Source of the DNA: Smittia aterrima
Taxonomy: Eukaryota > Arthropoda > Insecta > Diptera > Chironomidae
NCBI GenBank assembly: GCA_033063855.1
Contig: CP093829.1
Coordinates: 15,035,537-15,099,536, forward strand
Direction of reading: 5' to 3'
DNA: 64,000 bases
The notes beneath the pieces were generated by a model. That model had not been told where the DNA came from. It saw only the letters and a program-made list of their open reading frames with translations, and searched no databases. A program made the position numbers and the translations under genes. Each line of letters opens with the position of its first letter. Positions within the stretch are counted from its first letter, which is position 1. Shown here in pieces: positions 12,100 to 23,441 of this stretch.

Positions 12100-12795
12100 A
12101 TGCATTTTTGGATTGACAAAAGATCGAGTTACTATGGAATCGGTCATAATCGCTCAATGGCTGGAATGTCCTATCAACATCGAAGGGCAAGGTCGAAATC
12201 GTTGACAACAGTTCAAGCCCGTCAACATTCCACCTGTCTCGTTCCTCCAAGTATCGAGCAAACAAGGGCAATCGCACAGAGAAATCAACATCAATCGTCA
12301 GCGCAGAATAATCCTTCAGTTGCTCTACCGTTGAATGCACAACATATTCCAGTGATTCATTCAGTTTACAATCGAACTTTGCCAGTGAATTTGCAGGACT
12401 CTTCATATTCTCGAAGCAGTTCAATGGCAAACCTTTGGATACCAATTTTAAAGAGTGCAATCTGTATATCACTTATGCTTCTTGCTTTTAAGCTGTACTA
12501 TGACAACTACGACGACATCAAGCTACTTTATCTGCTATATGCTGCCATTCTCATCATTCTAATTATAATTTCGATTGTGATTTCTACAATTCGAATTAGA
12601 AGATCTCGCCACTTAACCTTCACAACAACTGCGGTAATTGAATCACCAATCCAAGCGACAACACAATCCAATGAAGTTGATCTTAATATTCTCGACGAGC
12701 CTCCACCGCCATACGCGATTGCTGTTAGATTTCCCGAGAAGGCATTCAATGAAGAAGATGCACCACCTCCTTACGAAAAAATCAACATAATGTGA
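12100..12795 (+). CDS. Two-pass membrane protein with two PPxY motifs, family unknown
   Basis: Single-exon frame of 231 residues from the first ATG (MHFWIDKRSS). The first ~110 residues are polar and rich in R, S, Q and N. Two hydrophobic spans follow (about 115-137, LWIPILKSAICISLMLLAF, and about 142-167, YLLYAAILIILIIISIVIST) separated by a short acidic loop, which suggests a hairpin with both ends in the cytosol. The tail carries PPPPYAIAV and PPPYEKINIM, two copies of the PPxY motif that binds WW domains of Nedd4-type ubiquitin ligases. By analogy with other PPxY membrane adaptors (Ndfip, Comm) a role in ligase recruitment or receptor trafficking is possible, but no homology to those is visible. 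Poly(A) signal at 12829-12834. Confidence 0.7.
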   Translation: MHFWIDKRSSYYGIGHNRSMAGMSYQHRRARSKSLTTVQARQHSTCLVPPSIEQTRAIAQRNQHQSSAQNNPSVALPLNAQHIPVIHSVYNRTLPVNLQDSSYSRSSSMANLWIPILKSAICISLMLLAFKLYYDNYDDIKLLYLLYAAILIILIIISIVISTIRIRRSRHLTFTTTAVIESPIQATTQSNEVDLNILDEPPPPYAIAVRFPEKAFNEEDAPPPYEKINIM

Positions 12796-12828
12796 ATTAC
12801 ATAAATGCTAAACTGAGATATTCCAAAA

Positions 12829-12834
12829 ATAAAT
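12829..12834 (+). terminator. Poly(A) signal of the PPxY protein gene
   Basis: AATAAA 34 bases after the stop codon. Confidence 0.6.
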
Positions 12835-13026
12835 GTTTATTCAATGTTAATTAAATCTTTTTGTTTGTTCAAATTTTCCGCGAAGGGGCTTTCTACTCTT
12901 GAAATATTCTCTCTTATTTCTTTTCGCGAATAGTTCTTCGACCCTATCTGCAGGAAGAAAATATCTTCTTCACAACAATTACGATTTGGGGATTTGACAT
13001 CAGACTAAGAGAAGTTTTTACGCAAA

Positions 13027-14342
13027 ATGGCTTTGAGATTCCTTAAGCACTCGAGCGACGTCATGGCACCGGCTTTCAGACGTGTAAGTAATTCTAACAA
13101 ATCGTTTATATCGATGTTACCTAATTTAGGATAAATTTAGTGTTACGAAACAGTTTTGCTCGTGTTTACATTAATTTCGTCTCATTTTAGAATTTCTGCT
13201 CAGCCTACGAAATGCAGCACAAGAATCCTATTGTGAAGAAGGCAACTCATATTCCTAAAGCTCAATATGGAGGTAGACACACTGTAACGATGTGCCCGGG
13301 AGGTGGAATCGGTTCTGAGCTGATGACCTACGTTAGAGAAATCTTCCGTTATGCTGGTGTTCCAGTTGACTTTGAAGTTGTTGACATTGACCCAAATAGT
13401 GAAAGTAATGAAGTTCTCGAACATGCGATCACTTCCATCAAGCGAAATGGAGTTGCAATTAAAGGAAACATCGAAACTAAATCTGAGCTCACAGGAATTG
13501 TGTCGAGAAATGTTGCCTTGAGAAACGAATTAGATTTGTTTGTCAGCGTTTTAAATTGTAAGTCGTATCCTGGCGTTCGTTCACATCATCAAGATGTCGA
13601 TCTTGTTATCGTCCGTCAAAACACTGAAGGAGAATACGCTATGTTGGAACATGAGTCTGTAAAAGGTGTTGTTGAGTCAATGAAAATTATTACCGTCGAA
13701 GCCAGTGAACGTTTAAGTCGCTACGCTTTCGAATATGCTCGTCGTAATGGTCGCAAGAAGGTCACAACTATTCATAAAGCAAATATCATGAAGCTTTCCG
13801 ATGGCTGCTTCTTGGAAACTTCTCGTCGTATCGCCAAGGATTATCCAGATATTCAGCATAACGACATGATTATTGACAACACCTGCATGCAGCTCGTCTC
13901 TAACCCTCATCAGTTTGATGTTCTTTTGACCACAAACTTGTACGGTTCAATTTGTACCAACGTCATCTGCGGATTGATCGGAGGAGCTGGATTGTTGTCT
14001 GGACGAAACTACGGAGAACACTTTGCCGTCTTCGAACCAGGAACAAGAAACACTGGAACCGCAATCGCTGGTAAGAACATCGCCAACCCCTTCGCTATGT
14101 TGAACGCTTCGGTAGATATGTTGAACCATTTGGGACATAAACAACACGCAAATGCCATCGCTGACGCCATTTATCAAACGATTGTTACCGACAAAATTCA
14201 CACAGCTGGTAAGTTGATTGGAAATGATTTCATTCCTGATAATTCGAATAAAAATCTTTTAGACTTGGGAGGCACAGCATCGTCAACTGACTGCATCCAG
14301 AATGTCTTGAAACATTTGGCCGAGAAACATGTTACGTGGTGA
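13027..14342 (+). CDS. IDH3G: NAD-dependent isocitrate dehydrogenase, gamma-type regulatory subunit
   Basis: Exons 13027-13083 (MALRFLKHSSDVMAPAFRR, mitochondrial presequence), 13191-14208 and 14263-14342. The body reads RHTVTMCPGGGIGSELM, VPVDFEVVDI, VALKGN-like VAIKGNIETK, RQNTEGEYAMLEHESVKGVV, KKVTTIHKANIMK and NTGTAIAGKNIANPFAMLNAS. These are isocitrate/isopropylmalate dehydrogenase family motifs. VPVDFEVV and the CPGGGIG loop in place of PGDGIG point to the gamma (regulatory) rather than the catalytic alpha subunit. The enzyme makes 2-oxoglutarate and NADH in the TCA cycle. The second intron (54 bp, GTAAGT...TTTTAG) is a multiple of three and stop-free; splicing it out restores HTA-DLGGTASSTD, the family pattern. 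The protein ends EKHVTW. Confidence 0.87.
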
Positions 14343-16015
14343 GTTTACTAAATTGACTTCACATTCTTTCAGGTGTCGGAGTGAATTGGTTTTCAAAGCT
14401 GACTTTGTGCTGAGTGTCTGGTTAAAGGTTTCTTCGAAAAACCCACCGGAATGGCTTGCCCGCATGAAGTTGCTCGATTGAACAAACCCAATCTATAACA
14501 AAGATAATATTTTTATGACTTTCTTCTCTTTTGTTTCATAACAGGCACGGAAAGCCCATAATCTCATAAGCGAATTAACAAAAACATTCCAAAAGAAATC
14601 TTCATAATAACAAACAACTAAAAGTTCTGGAAGCATTTCAAAATTAAAACATATATACTAATTGACATTCCAAGGGAACCTCAAGCAACCAAAACAAATA
14701 TCTGTTCAGTGTATGTAGATAGTTAGCAAATTATTTCAATTAATTCCACTCAATCCGCCAATAGAAGAAGCCTGTCTAGAATAGAATAGTTCAGAATAGT
14801 CTCTTTACTTTCATTTAATCAATGAATGACTCAAATTTGGTATCTTTTCTTGTTTTCGTTAAGGAAATCTCCAGAGAAGAAGGAAGAACGGACATTTTGG
14901 CGATTTGCTTAACTTCCAAGAAAAGAGTTCACAAGAATATTTTACCATTTTGTGAGTTTTGCTCGTGGAAGATCACTTTTATCACCAATTAACGAACCGT
15001 AACAGACAATACATTGTTTTTAAAACCTTATTGCATTCGCCATGCGCTTATTGAAGTGCCGAAGGCAGCGACACAATATAAATTTGGTGATAAAAGTTTT
15101 AAAGTAAATCGTAAGAATGTGCTGTCTTCAAGCTCTCAGTTTCATTTCTTCATTTTATTCATTCAAAATTTGTTACTCTTTTAGCGGAATTATCACAAGT
15201 CCCTATCTCAAGTAAACCCTCTCCATCAATGAAATTCCAACATCTATTTTGTTCAAATTATGGTTGCTGCTGTTATTTGTGTAATCATCGTTTAACTTGA
15301 GGAAGTCTGTTTACGATCATGCTAAAATTTGAGTTGATGATGGCGACAAAATTATTTTAGTTTTTTTGGCCAACGATTCATGATCCTAAGAAAGACAGAA
15401 ATGTAGCATGTCTATTATTGAATCAAACTAACGATCCCGAAGGCTTTGATGGTAAAATAAATATGAAATGACAATATCCCGCCGTTTGCTACTAATTATT
15501 ATTATTTAAAACTAATTTTTATCTCATTTTCTTTTTCTTTCTTCCTTAATTTAATTTGTGTTCATTCAGATTTTATTAAGATTTAAAATTGATTAAAGAC
15601 AGCAAAAGAAAATCTGCTCGAACGTCACCTGTCAATATAATTTCACCAAGTTACTCGGTTATTGAACTTAACTTCAAAAATTTATTTATTTCAACAAATG
15701 TTAAAACTTAAAACCAAAAATCAATTCGAAAAATGTCTCTAAATTAAATTAAATAAAAGTCTAGTGAAATTTGACAACTGCATTTTTGTTTTCCCCTTGA
15801 AAGGGCTTCAACTACGAAACAATTCATTCAAAACATCCAATCAACGAAATAATATTTTCAAGATTCTAAAAGATCAAAGCAACCATTTGTTAATGTGATG
15901 TAACAAATTTCAACAATTCGGTGCTTATTTTCATACGAAGAGTTCCAGAGTTAAGCTGCAGCTTTTGATAGAAAGTTGTTATATTTTCTATTTCACAACA
16001 TAAAACATCAGGAAA
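14343..16015. other. Intergenic, no gene recognised
   Basis: AT-rich spacer holding the 3' UTR of the IDH3 gene and, near 15900-16015, the promoter of the next gene. No coding or structured RNA signal was recognised. Confidence 0.55.
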
Positions 16016-17919
16016 ATGCCAGTGGAGACAAGACTTGGTAAGCGTCTTAGTGAAGGAAACGTCTCAGATTCTCCTCCTAAGCGGAAACCAGAAGTGAAAA
16101 GATTAAAAAATATTACAAATTTCAAAAGTGTTAAGAAGGCAGAAAATGATGAGACGAACATTCCACTTCCACCTAAGATTGAGACCAAGCAGTTGCTCGT
16201 TGATCCTTCAAACGAGACTATCAGAATGATGAAGTCAATCATAAAGATTTTATCGGAAAACTTCAATGACATCGACAGATTAAAACTTTATATTCCTCTC
16301 CATTATCGTGATCCTGAATCATTCATTCTGCTCACATCAAACAAAGTGAAAGTGAAGCAAGCTTCGTTTCAAAGTATTTCAATGGCAAAGGTAAATCAAC
16401 CATTAGCATCCGGAAAGGCAATGTTATCATTACGTTTTATTATAGAGCTACTTGGTGGAAGACAGTCATGTTCATTTCATTCACCATGTCTCACAAAACT
16501 GCAGCCGGAGAGAATTCGCAGGTGCTGAGACCATTTATGGTATTTTGGAGATGATACTTGTGAGTTTGCCTTGAGTTCTTCATTGAAACATTTGAATAGC
16601 TTTTTATTTTATTTATCAATTAGAAAATATCACCATTGGAGACACACAAGACAATCATCCCTGCTTCACAAGTCCTCGTTGATCTTCACAGTCTCTTCCT
16701 GAGAATTATCTCAATGTTTCCAGTTAATCAATCTCAGCTCAGCTCGTTCTTGAAAGTGCTTCAAATTCCTTTCAAAATTGATGGAATTGTTGTCGAAGAG
16801 CCTACACTTGGAATATTCCACGCGATGCTTGCGCTTCTCACTGAACTGATTGAAGACAAGGAAGCAGTTGAAATCAAGAGTCGTGACAGCGATCAAGGTG
16901 ACAGCGCATTCAACTTCTATACCTGGGAATTAAACCACAAACAAGAAGCAGCATTTGGAAATTTCACACGAGAACAAAAGTTTGAAAGAATTTTCTTAGT
17001 CATCGATTTACTTACTCACCTTTTCGAAAACAATCTTGCGATGTTTGTTACAAGAAATTACAGAAAGCTTCGTAAAAGTTTTGATGATAGCCGACCTTTG
17101 ATTTGCTCCGTACTTTGGAAAAGCCACGAGAATCTTGGCATTATTAATTCAACTGTGAAGCGCATAATCAACATTTTCGTAAACTCCATAGTCTTAAAAT
17201 TTCCAAACGACAATATTAGAATCTTATCAAGGCTTTTGAACGTTGTAAGTCAAGTGTTGAACCTTCACGAGTATCCTGATGGCATTCACGAGTATCCAAT
17301 CTACAAAAGCATCTCAATCAACCTTGTACAGGAAATCAAGAAAACTGTGAACAAATCAGCAAACTATCAAATCGATTTAATCGTTCGTGTAGTGGAGAAT
17401 CTGAGGTCGCCTTTAATGCGAATGCTTCTTGCTCACGAAGCGTTGCAAAACATTCAAAACTCTTCGAATCAAATCTCATTGGAAGTTTGTTTTGACTTTA
17501 TTAAGAAAAGACTTTTTGAGAAGTTTTCTACACCAACATCAACTTTACTATATGACAGCAAATACCCTTCACTAAATAATCGACAAAGACAATCTACCGC
17601 CAAAGACAATCTATCGCGCGACGGAATCATGAAACTTCTCAGCTTCTACATAGATGCCTTTGACACATTTTATTGCATCAAAAGAATTTTCCGCGAGTTT
17701 CAAAGTGATTCAACGGCAGTTGCACCGCCAAATGATCAGACGACATCAAAGGTTAGCTTCTCAAGTTTTGATAATATTAATCTTGATGAGCCAGTATCAT
17801 TGCGTCAAGTTAACCAAACTTTAATGAAACATAACGGTATCAAATGCTCGAAGAATGATTTTAGCTTTTATCGCAATGAGATGAAGTATCTTTTGTTGCT
17901 TGAGAAAGTAATCAAATAA
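16016..17919 (+). CDS. Unidentified helical, probably nuclear protein
   Basis: Exons 16016-16390, 16446-16559 and 16624-17919 join in phase 0 to 594 residues. The N-terminus is basic with a bipartite-type nuclear signal (SPPKRKPEVKRLK). The rest is rich in amphipathic helices with a leucine/isoleucine pattern like HEAT/ARM-type alpha-solenoids (for example VLVDLHSLFLRIISMF, LLNVVSQVLNLHEY) and no enzyme motif. A serine/threonine-rich loop precedes the last ~60 residues. I do not recognise the family; a fast-evolving chromatin, replication or RNA-processing factor would fit but is only a guess. Splice junctions are canonical and restore continuous helices, which supports the model. Poly(A) signal near 17973. 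Confidence 0.75.
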
Positions 17920-17972
17920 TGCCATTTGTTCTGCCATCTGATGAAGTTAGTACCAAATGGAAAATCTCAAAA

Positions 17973-17978
17973 AATAAA
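17973..17978 (+). terminator. Poly(A) signal of the helical nuclear protein gene
   Basis: AATAAA 54 bases after the stop codon. Confidence 0.55.
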
Positions 17979-18479
17979 GAAAACTTTGAAACTTTGAACA
18001 GTTTAATTGTAAATCAATAATTTCTTTATTTTTCAGTAAATTATGATTACCAGTCATCAATGTAAATAATTTTATCAAATAAAACCATTTTTTTTCCCAA
18101 TTCTCCGTGAAACTTAAGCCATAACAAAAAAAATGCTCCCGTGAATTTACAGCGCCAGTGATCATTGACCATTCAAGCATTATACTGAAATGAATCGGCT
18201 AACGTGGTATGAAATCGCTGATTTAACGATTGGGAAAAATATGATTTATCTAATCTTGTTGATATCATAGAAAACATTCTGAAAGTTTCAAAAATTGAAA
18301 TCTCTCAGTTACATACCGATAAAATATGATTATCACAAAATAGAATCCAATTATTTCTGTTTCACTGTTGATTTTCTTGATTCGTCCCCCGCCAAAAACA
18401 AGCTTTTGTGCAATACCAAAGAAAAAAGTCGGAATGGAGAAAGAAATTTGTTTTCCGTATTATTTGTTTTAAAATTTGC
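17979..18479. other. Intergenic upstream of the cuticle gene
   Basis: AT-rich spacer. Short frames on both strands (17947-18180 minus, 18295-18516 plus) show no domain and are not called. Its 3' end is the promoter region of the cuticle gene. Confidence 0.5.
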
Positions 18480-18487
18480 TATAAATA
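18480..18487 (+). promoter_or_regulatory. TATA box of the cuticle protein gene
   Basis: TATAAATA, with an initiator-like TCATTAG about 29 bases downstream and the start codon 83 bases downstream. TATA promoters are usual for cuticle genes, which are switched on in bursts at moults. Confidence 0.55.
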
Positions 18488-18562
18488 TCGAGCGCTATCA
18501 ATGTTTTATTCATTAGTTTGGCTGAGGTTTTACAAAGAAAGTGAATTAAAAAAATTATCAAC

Positions 18563-19135
18563 ATGATTTCAAACAAATTGCATTTTCGTAGCTTTGATGT
18601 ACAAATAGCTTTTAAAGTGGTTCAACTTGTTGCATTTTTATCCGTCGTGTGCTATGCAAGAGCTGATAAGGACCATCATCCCATTGGTTATTCATACGCC
18701 AAATTTTCGGGTCCAGTTTCAGGTACAAAAGCATTTGTCTTTTTTTTTATTCTCTTCATCGAGATGTTTCCTTTAGGTCCATCTAAAGAAGTTCGGTCTC
18801 ATGATAAACATAATGGACACAGCGTAGATTACGTGTCAAAACCGGATTATCAGTTTGAATATGGAGTGGAAGACCCAAAGTCGCAGGTGTCACAATTCAG
18901 GAAAGAGAATCGAGAAGGCGATGCAGTTGTTGGAGAATATTCGTACACAGATCCACTTGGGCATGTTAGAAGCGTTAAGTACACCGCTGACAAGATTCAC
19001 GGATTCCGTGCCGAGATTTATGTCGATGGAAAGCTTGAAACCCCTCACTCTTCATCAAATCATCAAGATCATGAGCACGAAGCTCAACAAGATGAGTCTC
19101 CTGAAGTCAATGAAGAAGAAGAAGAAGATTATTAA
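18563..19135 (+). CDS. RR-2 chitin-binding cuticle protein
   Basis: Exons 18563-18722 and 18777-19135. The N-terminus has a hydrophobic signal-like segment (VVQLVAFLSVVCYARA, about residues 21-36). The Rebers-Riddiford consensus occupies the middle: YQFEYGVEDPKSQVSQFRKE, DAVVGEYSYTDPLGHVRSV, KYTADKIHGFRAEI. The GxYxYxxPxGxxxxVxYxADxxGF pattern is the chitin-binding RR-2 form found in hard cuticle. The tail is His/Asp/Glu-rich and ends in a run of glutamates (EEEEEDY). The protein would be secreted into the procuticle. The 54-bp intron is a multiple of three with no stop; splicing joins GPVSG-PSKEV. Confidence 0.88.
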   Translation: MISNKLHFRSFDVQIAFKVVQLVAFLSVVCYARADKDHHPIGYSYAKFSGPVSGTKAFVFFFILFIEMFPLGPSKEVRSHDKHNGHSVDYVSKPDYQFEYGVEDPKSQVSQFRKENREGDAVVGEYSYTDPLGHVRSVKYTADKIHGFRAEIYVDGKLETPHSSSNHQDHEHEAQQDESPEVNEEEEEDY

Positions 19136-19673
19136 TCAATTAAACCGAAATATTAAATTTGATCTAGTTTAAAAATTTAGGTAAACATTCTCAGAGTTCA
19201 CGTCCCATTTTTTCTTAAGTTTTAAACAGAAGTTCCTATGAATTAAAAGTCCTGAAAAATATTTTTCCTAATCTTTTTTTTAAATTTTTCTAATCAATTC
19301 GTAGCAAAGAAAGTGAAAACAAACAGTTTACGTCAAGCTCGATTTACTCGCGCTGAGTTCAAAGAATCGCGCAAAAAACGTGCGGAAACATTGTTCAGTG
19401 GAGAAAAAGTCTTCACGTTCCTATCGGCGGGTTTACAATTTTTTAAAAGAGGAAATGCGTGTTAATGCTTTATAGACCGCTTCCATATAAATAATTTCTT
19501 CGTCGAACAATCAAGCCACAGACAGAAATATCTTTTCCGTCGAATGGAAAGCCCTTTAGTAAGTTGATTCACGAATGTTCTGTCTCTAGTTTAATTCATT
19601 TTTCCAGAGTTGATTACGAAGTTTCATTAACGTTTAACAAAACTCCCTTGCTGCTCTGAGTTCAGTCGTCAAA
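19136..19673. other. Intergenic between the cuticle gene and Gr1
   Basis: No gene seen. An arthropod initiator-like TTCAGTCG lies a few bases upstream of the Gr1 start, so the Gr1 5' UTR may be very short. Confidence 0.45.
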
Positions 19674-20951
19674 ATGTTATCGAGACGTTTACTTCAATAT
19701 TTTCACTACTCTAATAATTTACTTGGATTAAATTTAGTGTCGGTTAACTTTGAAGACTTCACAATATCAAAATCAAAATTTAAATGTTTTTACTCAGTCG
19801 CATTCATTTTTATTTTTCTGTTTCAATTTGGAATTTCAAATTTTTTTCAAAACTCTGAATGCCTATCTTGCTTGGAAAAATATGAAGAGACAATTGTGCT
19901 CATTGCAACTTTTTTTACCAATTGTGACGATGATTCTTATTTTATTTTTGTGGGTTTCATAAAGTTGAATCAAGCACAGGAATTATTTACAATGATGTTG
20001 AAACTAACTGGAAGAAATAGCAAAGCAATATTGGAATCTGATTTCATCGATAAACAGTTTTATGTTGCTTTGAGTTTTTGTGAATGTTGCATTTATTTTT
20101 CATTTTCAATCAGATTATTTAGTAAATTTATGTGCTTGAATCCTTTGAATTCCTTTTTGAGCATCTCGTCATCAATCATCTTATTTCGTTTATTATCTTT
20201 AATAACATTTTGTGTAAATATTGTAAGACATATTGTTAAGTCTCTGAATAACTTAATTGAAAAATGTGTAAATGTAAATCGAAAAGATACTTTTACAAAG
20301 AACATTGTCGAGTTTCAACTGCAACATTCTAGAATTTCTCAAACTCTGAGATTAATTGAACAATATTTTGGATTAATTATCTGCGTAGTTCAATGTGTAG
20401 TATTAATTCTGGTTGTTGATCAGGTAAGATAACTTCTCAAAGTGTCTAAGCTAAACTTTTAAATTGGTCTCTTCCCAAATGTTTCTACTTTACGAATTAA
20501 TTGAAAACGGTAGATTGCTCCAAGCAATTTCTATTGTATCAATTTGCTTATTGCATACGTTTCCGATTTGGATGGTAAGAATTTTATAGTTTCGAGAGTT
20601 AGATGCATTTATTACTTTGTGTAAAGCTTTTAAAGGTGTCTAAAGAGATGAAGAGTGAAGGAGAGGAAACAAAATTTCTGATAAGTAAATTTGATGAATT
20701 CATGGAAATCACTTCACTTGAAGTTGAAAGAGAAATTGAATTATTGAAGTTGAGCATAGTTCCCAATCCAATAGAAATCGATATCCATCGAATGTTCCGA
20801 CTGGATTATTTCATATTTTATTCGGTATGTGATGAAGCTTGAATTTCCTTTTGGATTTCTAATGGAGATAATTCTACTTTGATTTCAAATGATTTCATGT
20901 GGAGTTGAATATCTAATAATGCTTGTGCAATATAAAATGTCTGAAGTTTAG
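19674..20951 (+). pseudogene. Gustatory-receptor-like gene Gr1 with two AA 3' splice sites
   Basis: Four blocks read in constant phase 0: 19674-20423, 20479-20574, 20627-20824 and 20889-20951 (368 codons plus stop), close to the 374-377 residues of the neighbouring Gr genes. Hydrophobic spans fit a seven-pass chemoreceptor. The last block, ISCGVEYLIMLVQYKMSEV, is the C-terminal TYhhhhhQF signature of insect Grs in variant form, at the same exon boundary as in GrA-GrD (FFS|MIAFATEILVLLIQF). All donors are GT. The acceptors before 20479 and 20889 read CAA instead of CAG, and no alternative AG nearby keeps the frame. Either the gene is dying through splice-site mutation, or it uses unusual 3' splice sites. 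The coding blocks carry no other lesion. Confidence 0.6.
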
Positions 20952-23441
20952 AGCAAAGGCACGACCTCACGCTTTTGTTTGTATCGATTAAATAAAAGTT
21001 CGAAAGTGAAAGAAATTCCTGAGACAATCAAGCCAAAGCTTAGAATGATGATTGGTCCAATGATGTGAGATGGTGTCAAATTGATCGGCCCAATGCTGTC
21101 CTTGTGTCGCGAGTGAGCAACAGCTCTCTGAATTTTGTTATTAGAATTCTTCATCACGACATCTAGCTCAACAAACTGCTGCAAACCGCTTTCTGCAATG
21201 TGAAGAATCAAGTCGTCAAGTTGTGACATTAGAGGCCAAGTCTTTGTGCTCATAGCCACGCAAAGTTCATAGTAAATATCGTTCAGCATGATTTGATAGT
21301 TGTTGACCGTTCCTTCAGTTACATAGTCTCCAATTGCGTAGTGTCCATAACTAGAAAATATTTTGAATTATAAACTAAATACAACAAATGTTTAAAATTT
21401 CTTACGGCAACCGCTCAATACTGAAACTAAAATCTTGTTTGATTGCATGCTGCTCTAGAACTTCCTTCGAAAACGTATGAAACTTGGCCAGAAGTTTAAC
21501 AATCATTGGCTGCAATAATGAAATATTAAAAAGATTTGTTTATGAATCAATAACGAACCTGCGTCGCCAGTTGAATCGAGAATATCCAAGCATCATGTGT
21601 TGATCCTGCAATCAGAATTTAAAGTTGCAATGACTTCTCTTCCAACAATTTTCATTCGTTTACCCCACTCCATCTTACTCTCTGCTAACTCCTCAACGGT
21701 ATCGATTGCCTTTTCAAACCTTTTGAATATTTAATTGCCATGAACAAGCGTCAATACTCGATGTTGATGTTCTCACTCACCGAGGAATCGTTAAAACGCT
21801 TGATAGAGCGGACGAATATGAATTTCCAATCATAAGACCGACAATTAACATTGAAGTGAAGAAAAACATGATTGAAGCCTGTCGCAAACTGAAATATTAA
21901 AAATTTAAGTATTTTGATGGAAAATTCATTTTTCTACTCACTTCATTTTCACCGATTGAAGAACGAAAATACCCAACATATTGAGATAGACTACAGCGAA
22001 CGTTTCTTCCTTCATTTCCATTTCAGAGTTTTCTTCGACATAATTTTGGCATTTTCTCAAGAATTTATAGCAAATGCCACTGAGAACAAAGCAAGTAAGC
22101 ACTGCAAGCCATAAATTCGTTGAAAAAGGTAGAATTGGAGTTCCGATGGGATCTAGTAAACTGAATAAAAACGAAATTCCGCGTGAGCTAAGTAAGTTTA
22201 ATCTCAAACAATTACCTTGGCTTTGGTGTTAAGCAAGTGATTCCTGTTCTTGAAATCGGCTTTGAGAGGGACAGAAATAAACTTTCATGATACCAAGAAT
22301 ACAAAGCTCCAACTCCGACCTTCGAGTAAATTTGAAATAATTAAACATTCGGCCATTAAAATTTAACGAACCTCGGCTCTTTTCTCAGCCACAGCTCCCA
22401 AAATACCGTTTCCAGTTTGATTATCCGAAATCTCACCCCATTCACCTTCCTCGTCTGGCATGCGATAAGAAGAAATTACTTTAATAATGTAGCTTGAATA
22501 ATTAGAGCATTTACCTAAAGATATCAACAGGGAGCAATTATGCTTCTTGCAAAATTCAAGAAACACCCAGCTCTCGGTTCCATCAATTTCCAAAGAGTTT
22601 TTCGTTATTTTCTCCCTCGAATTTTGCATTTCGGCGGTCTAAGGTTAAAGAGTTAATGAGAAGTATAAAGAGAATAATTCAACGTACGACTTCCTTCCAT
22701 AAGACGTAAGGCAGGTAATTAAAGAGCGCCAACGTGACTTCTCTTCCTTCCAAGTCTAATCGCTTTTCAGGAAACAAATTGAATGATGACAGTTTTTCAT
22801 TGAAGTCATCATCAATCAATTCGATATTAGCGAGAGTTAATCTTTCGGATTTGTCACTGACTCCGACGTATTTTGTTGTCAAAAAGTTAAATGTGTCATT
22901 CTTGAACTCCACGAACAAAATGTTGGGCAAATCTAAATTAAATTTTCAATAATTTAAAACTTTAGTTTGTACCATTTTACCATCGATCGAATCAGGAAAA
23001 TTTGGTTCAGTTCTCGATGCCTCTTTTAATCTTTCACTCTGATACACGACGACATGTTTATTTGAAAACACTTGAATACATCTATCATGAACATCATAGA
23101 ATTCTAGAAGAAAATTCGGAAAAGCTTCTTCTGATATGACAAAGCTTTGACATCCAATCTCGACTCCCTGGTGATATAACTTCTTCGTGTCCTCAGTTGT
23201 CTCATCGAAATCAAAAAGAAAAACTTTTGATCCTGGAAACGTTGGCTTGAAATTTGATTTTCTTGAAGTAATTACACAAATTGCAAAAAAAGTCGCAAAA
23301 TATTCTGAAACTAAACATTTTAACGAATAAAATTATTAAATATCGATTGAACAAAGATTCCAATAAGATCTTACCAATATGATTTAAAATATTGTTGAGC
23401 GGTTGCTCAAACCTTAAATTCACATCAACTTCAAAGTTCAT
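20948..23441 (-). pseudogene. Ionotropic receptor (IR family), near-complete with a +1 frameshift
   Basis: Twelve exons on the minus strand: 23441-23375, 23304-22981, 22932-22688, 22638-22515, 22454-22372, 22319-22216, 22160-21942, 21888-21781, 21719-21664, 21605-21559, 21509-21406 and 21351-20948. The order of motifs is that of an iGluR-like chemoreceptor: ligand-domain DLEGREVTLALFNYLPYVLW, DGTESWVFLEFC, first membrane span WLAVLTCFVLSGICY, pore/M3 region MLIVGLMIGNSYSSALSSV, then EWGSTHDAWIFSI, and final span IIGPIIILSFGLIVSGISF. About 628 codons. In the last exon the frame breaks by one base near 21300 (AGTTTGTTG): upstream reads YAIGDYVTEGTVN, downstream YQIMLNDIYYEL. One T fewer would restore it. 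It may be a recent pseudogene or a sequence error. Confidence 0.75.

Noticed and set aside
14339..14372. Possible last intron of IDH3 that would extend the C-terminus by about 35 residues
   Set aside because: The GTGAGT...TTTCAG interval is only 34 bases, too short for normal splicing, and the stop after HVTW gives a family-typical end.
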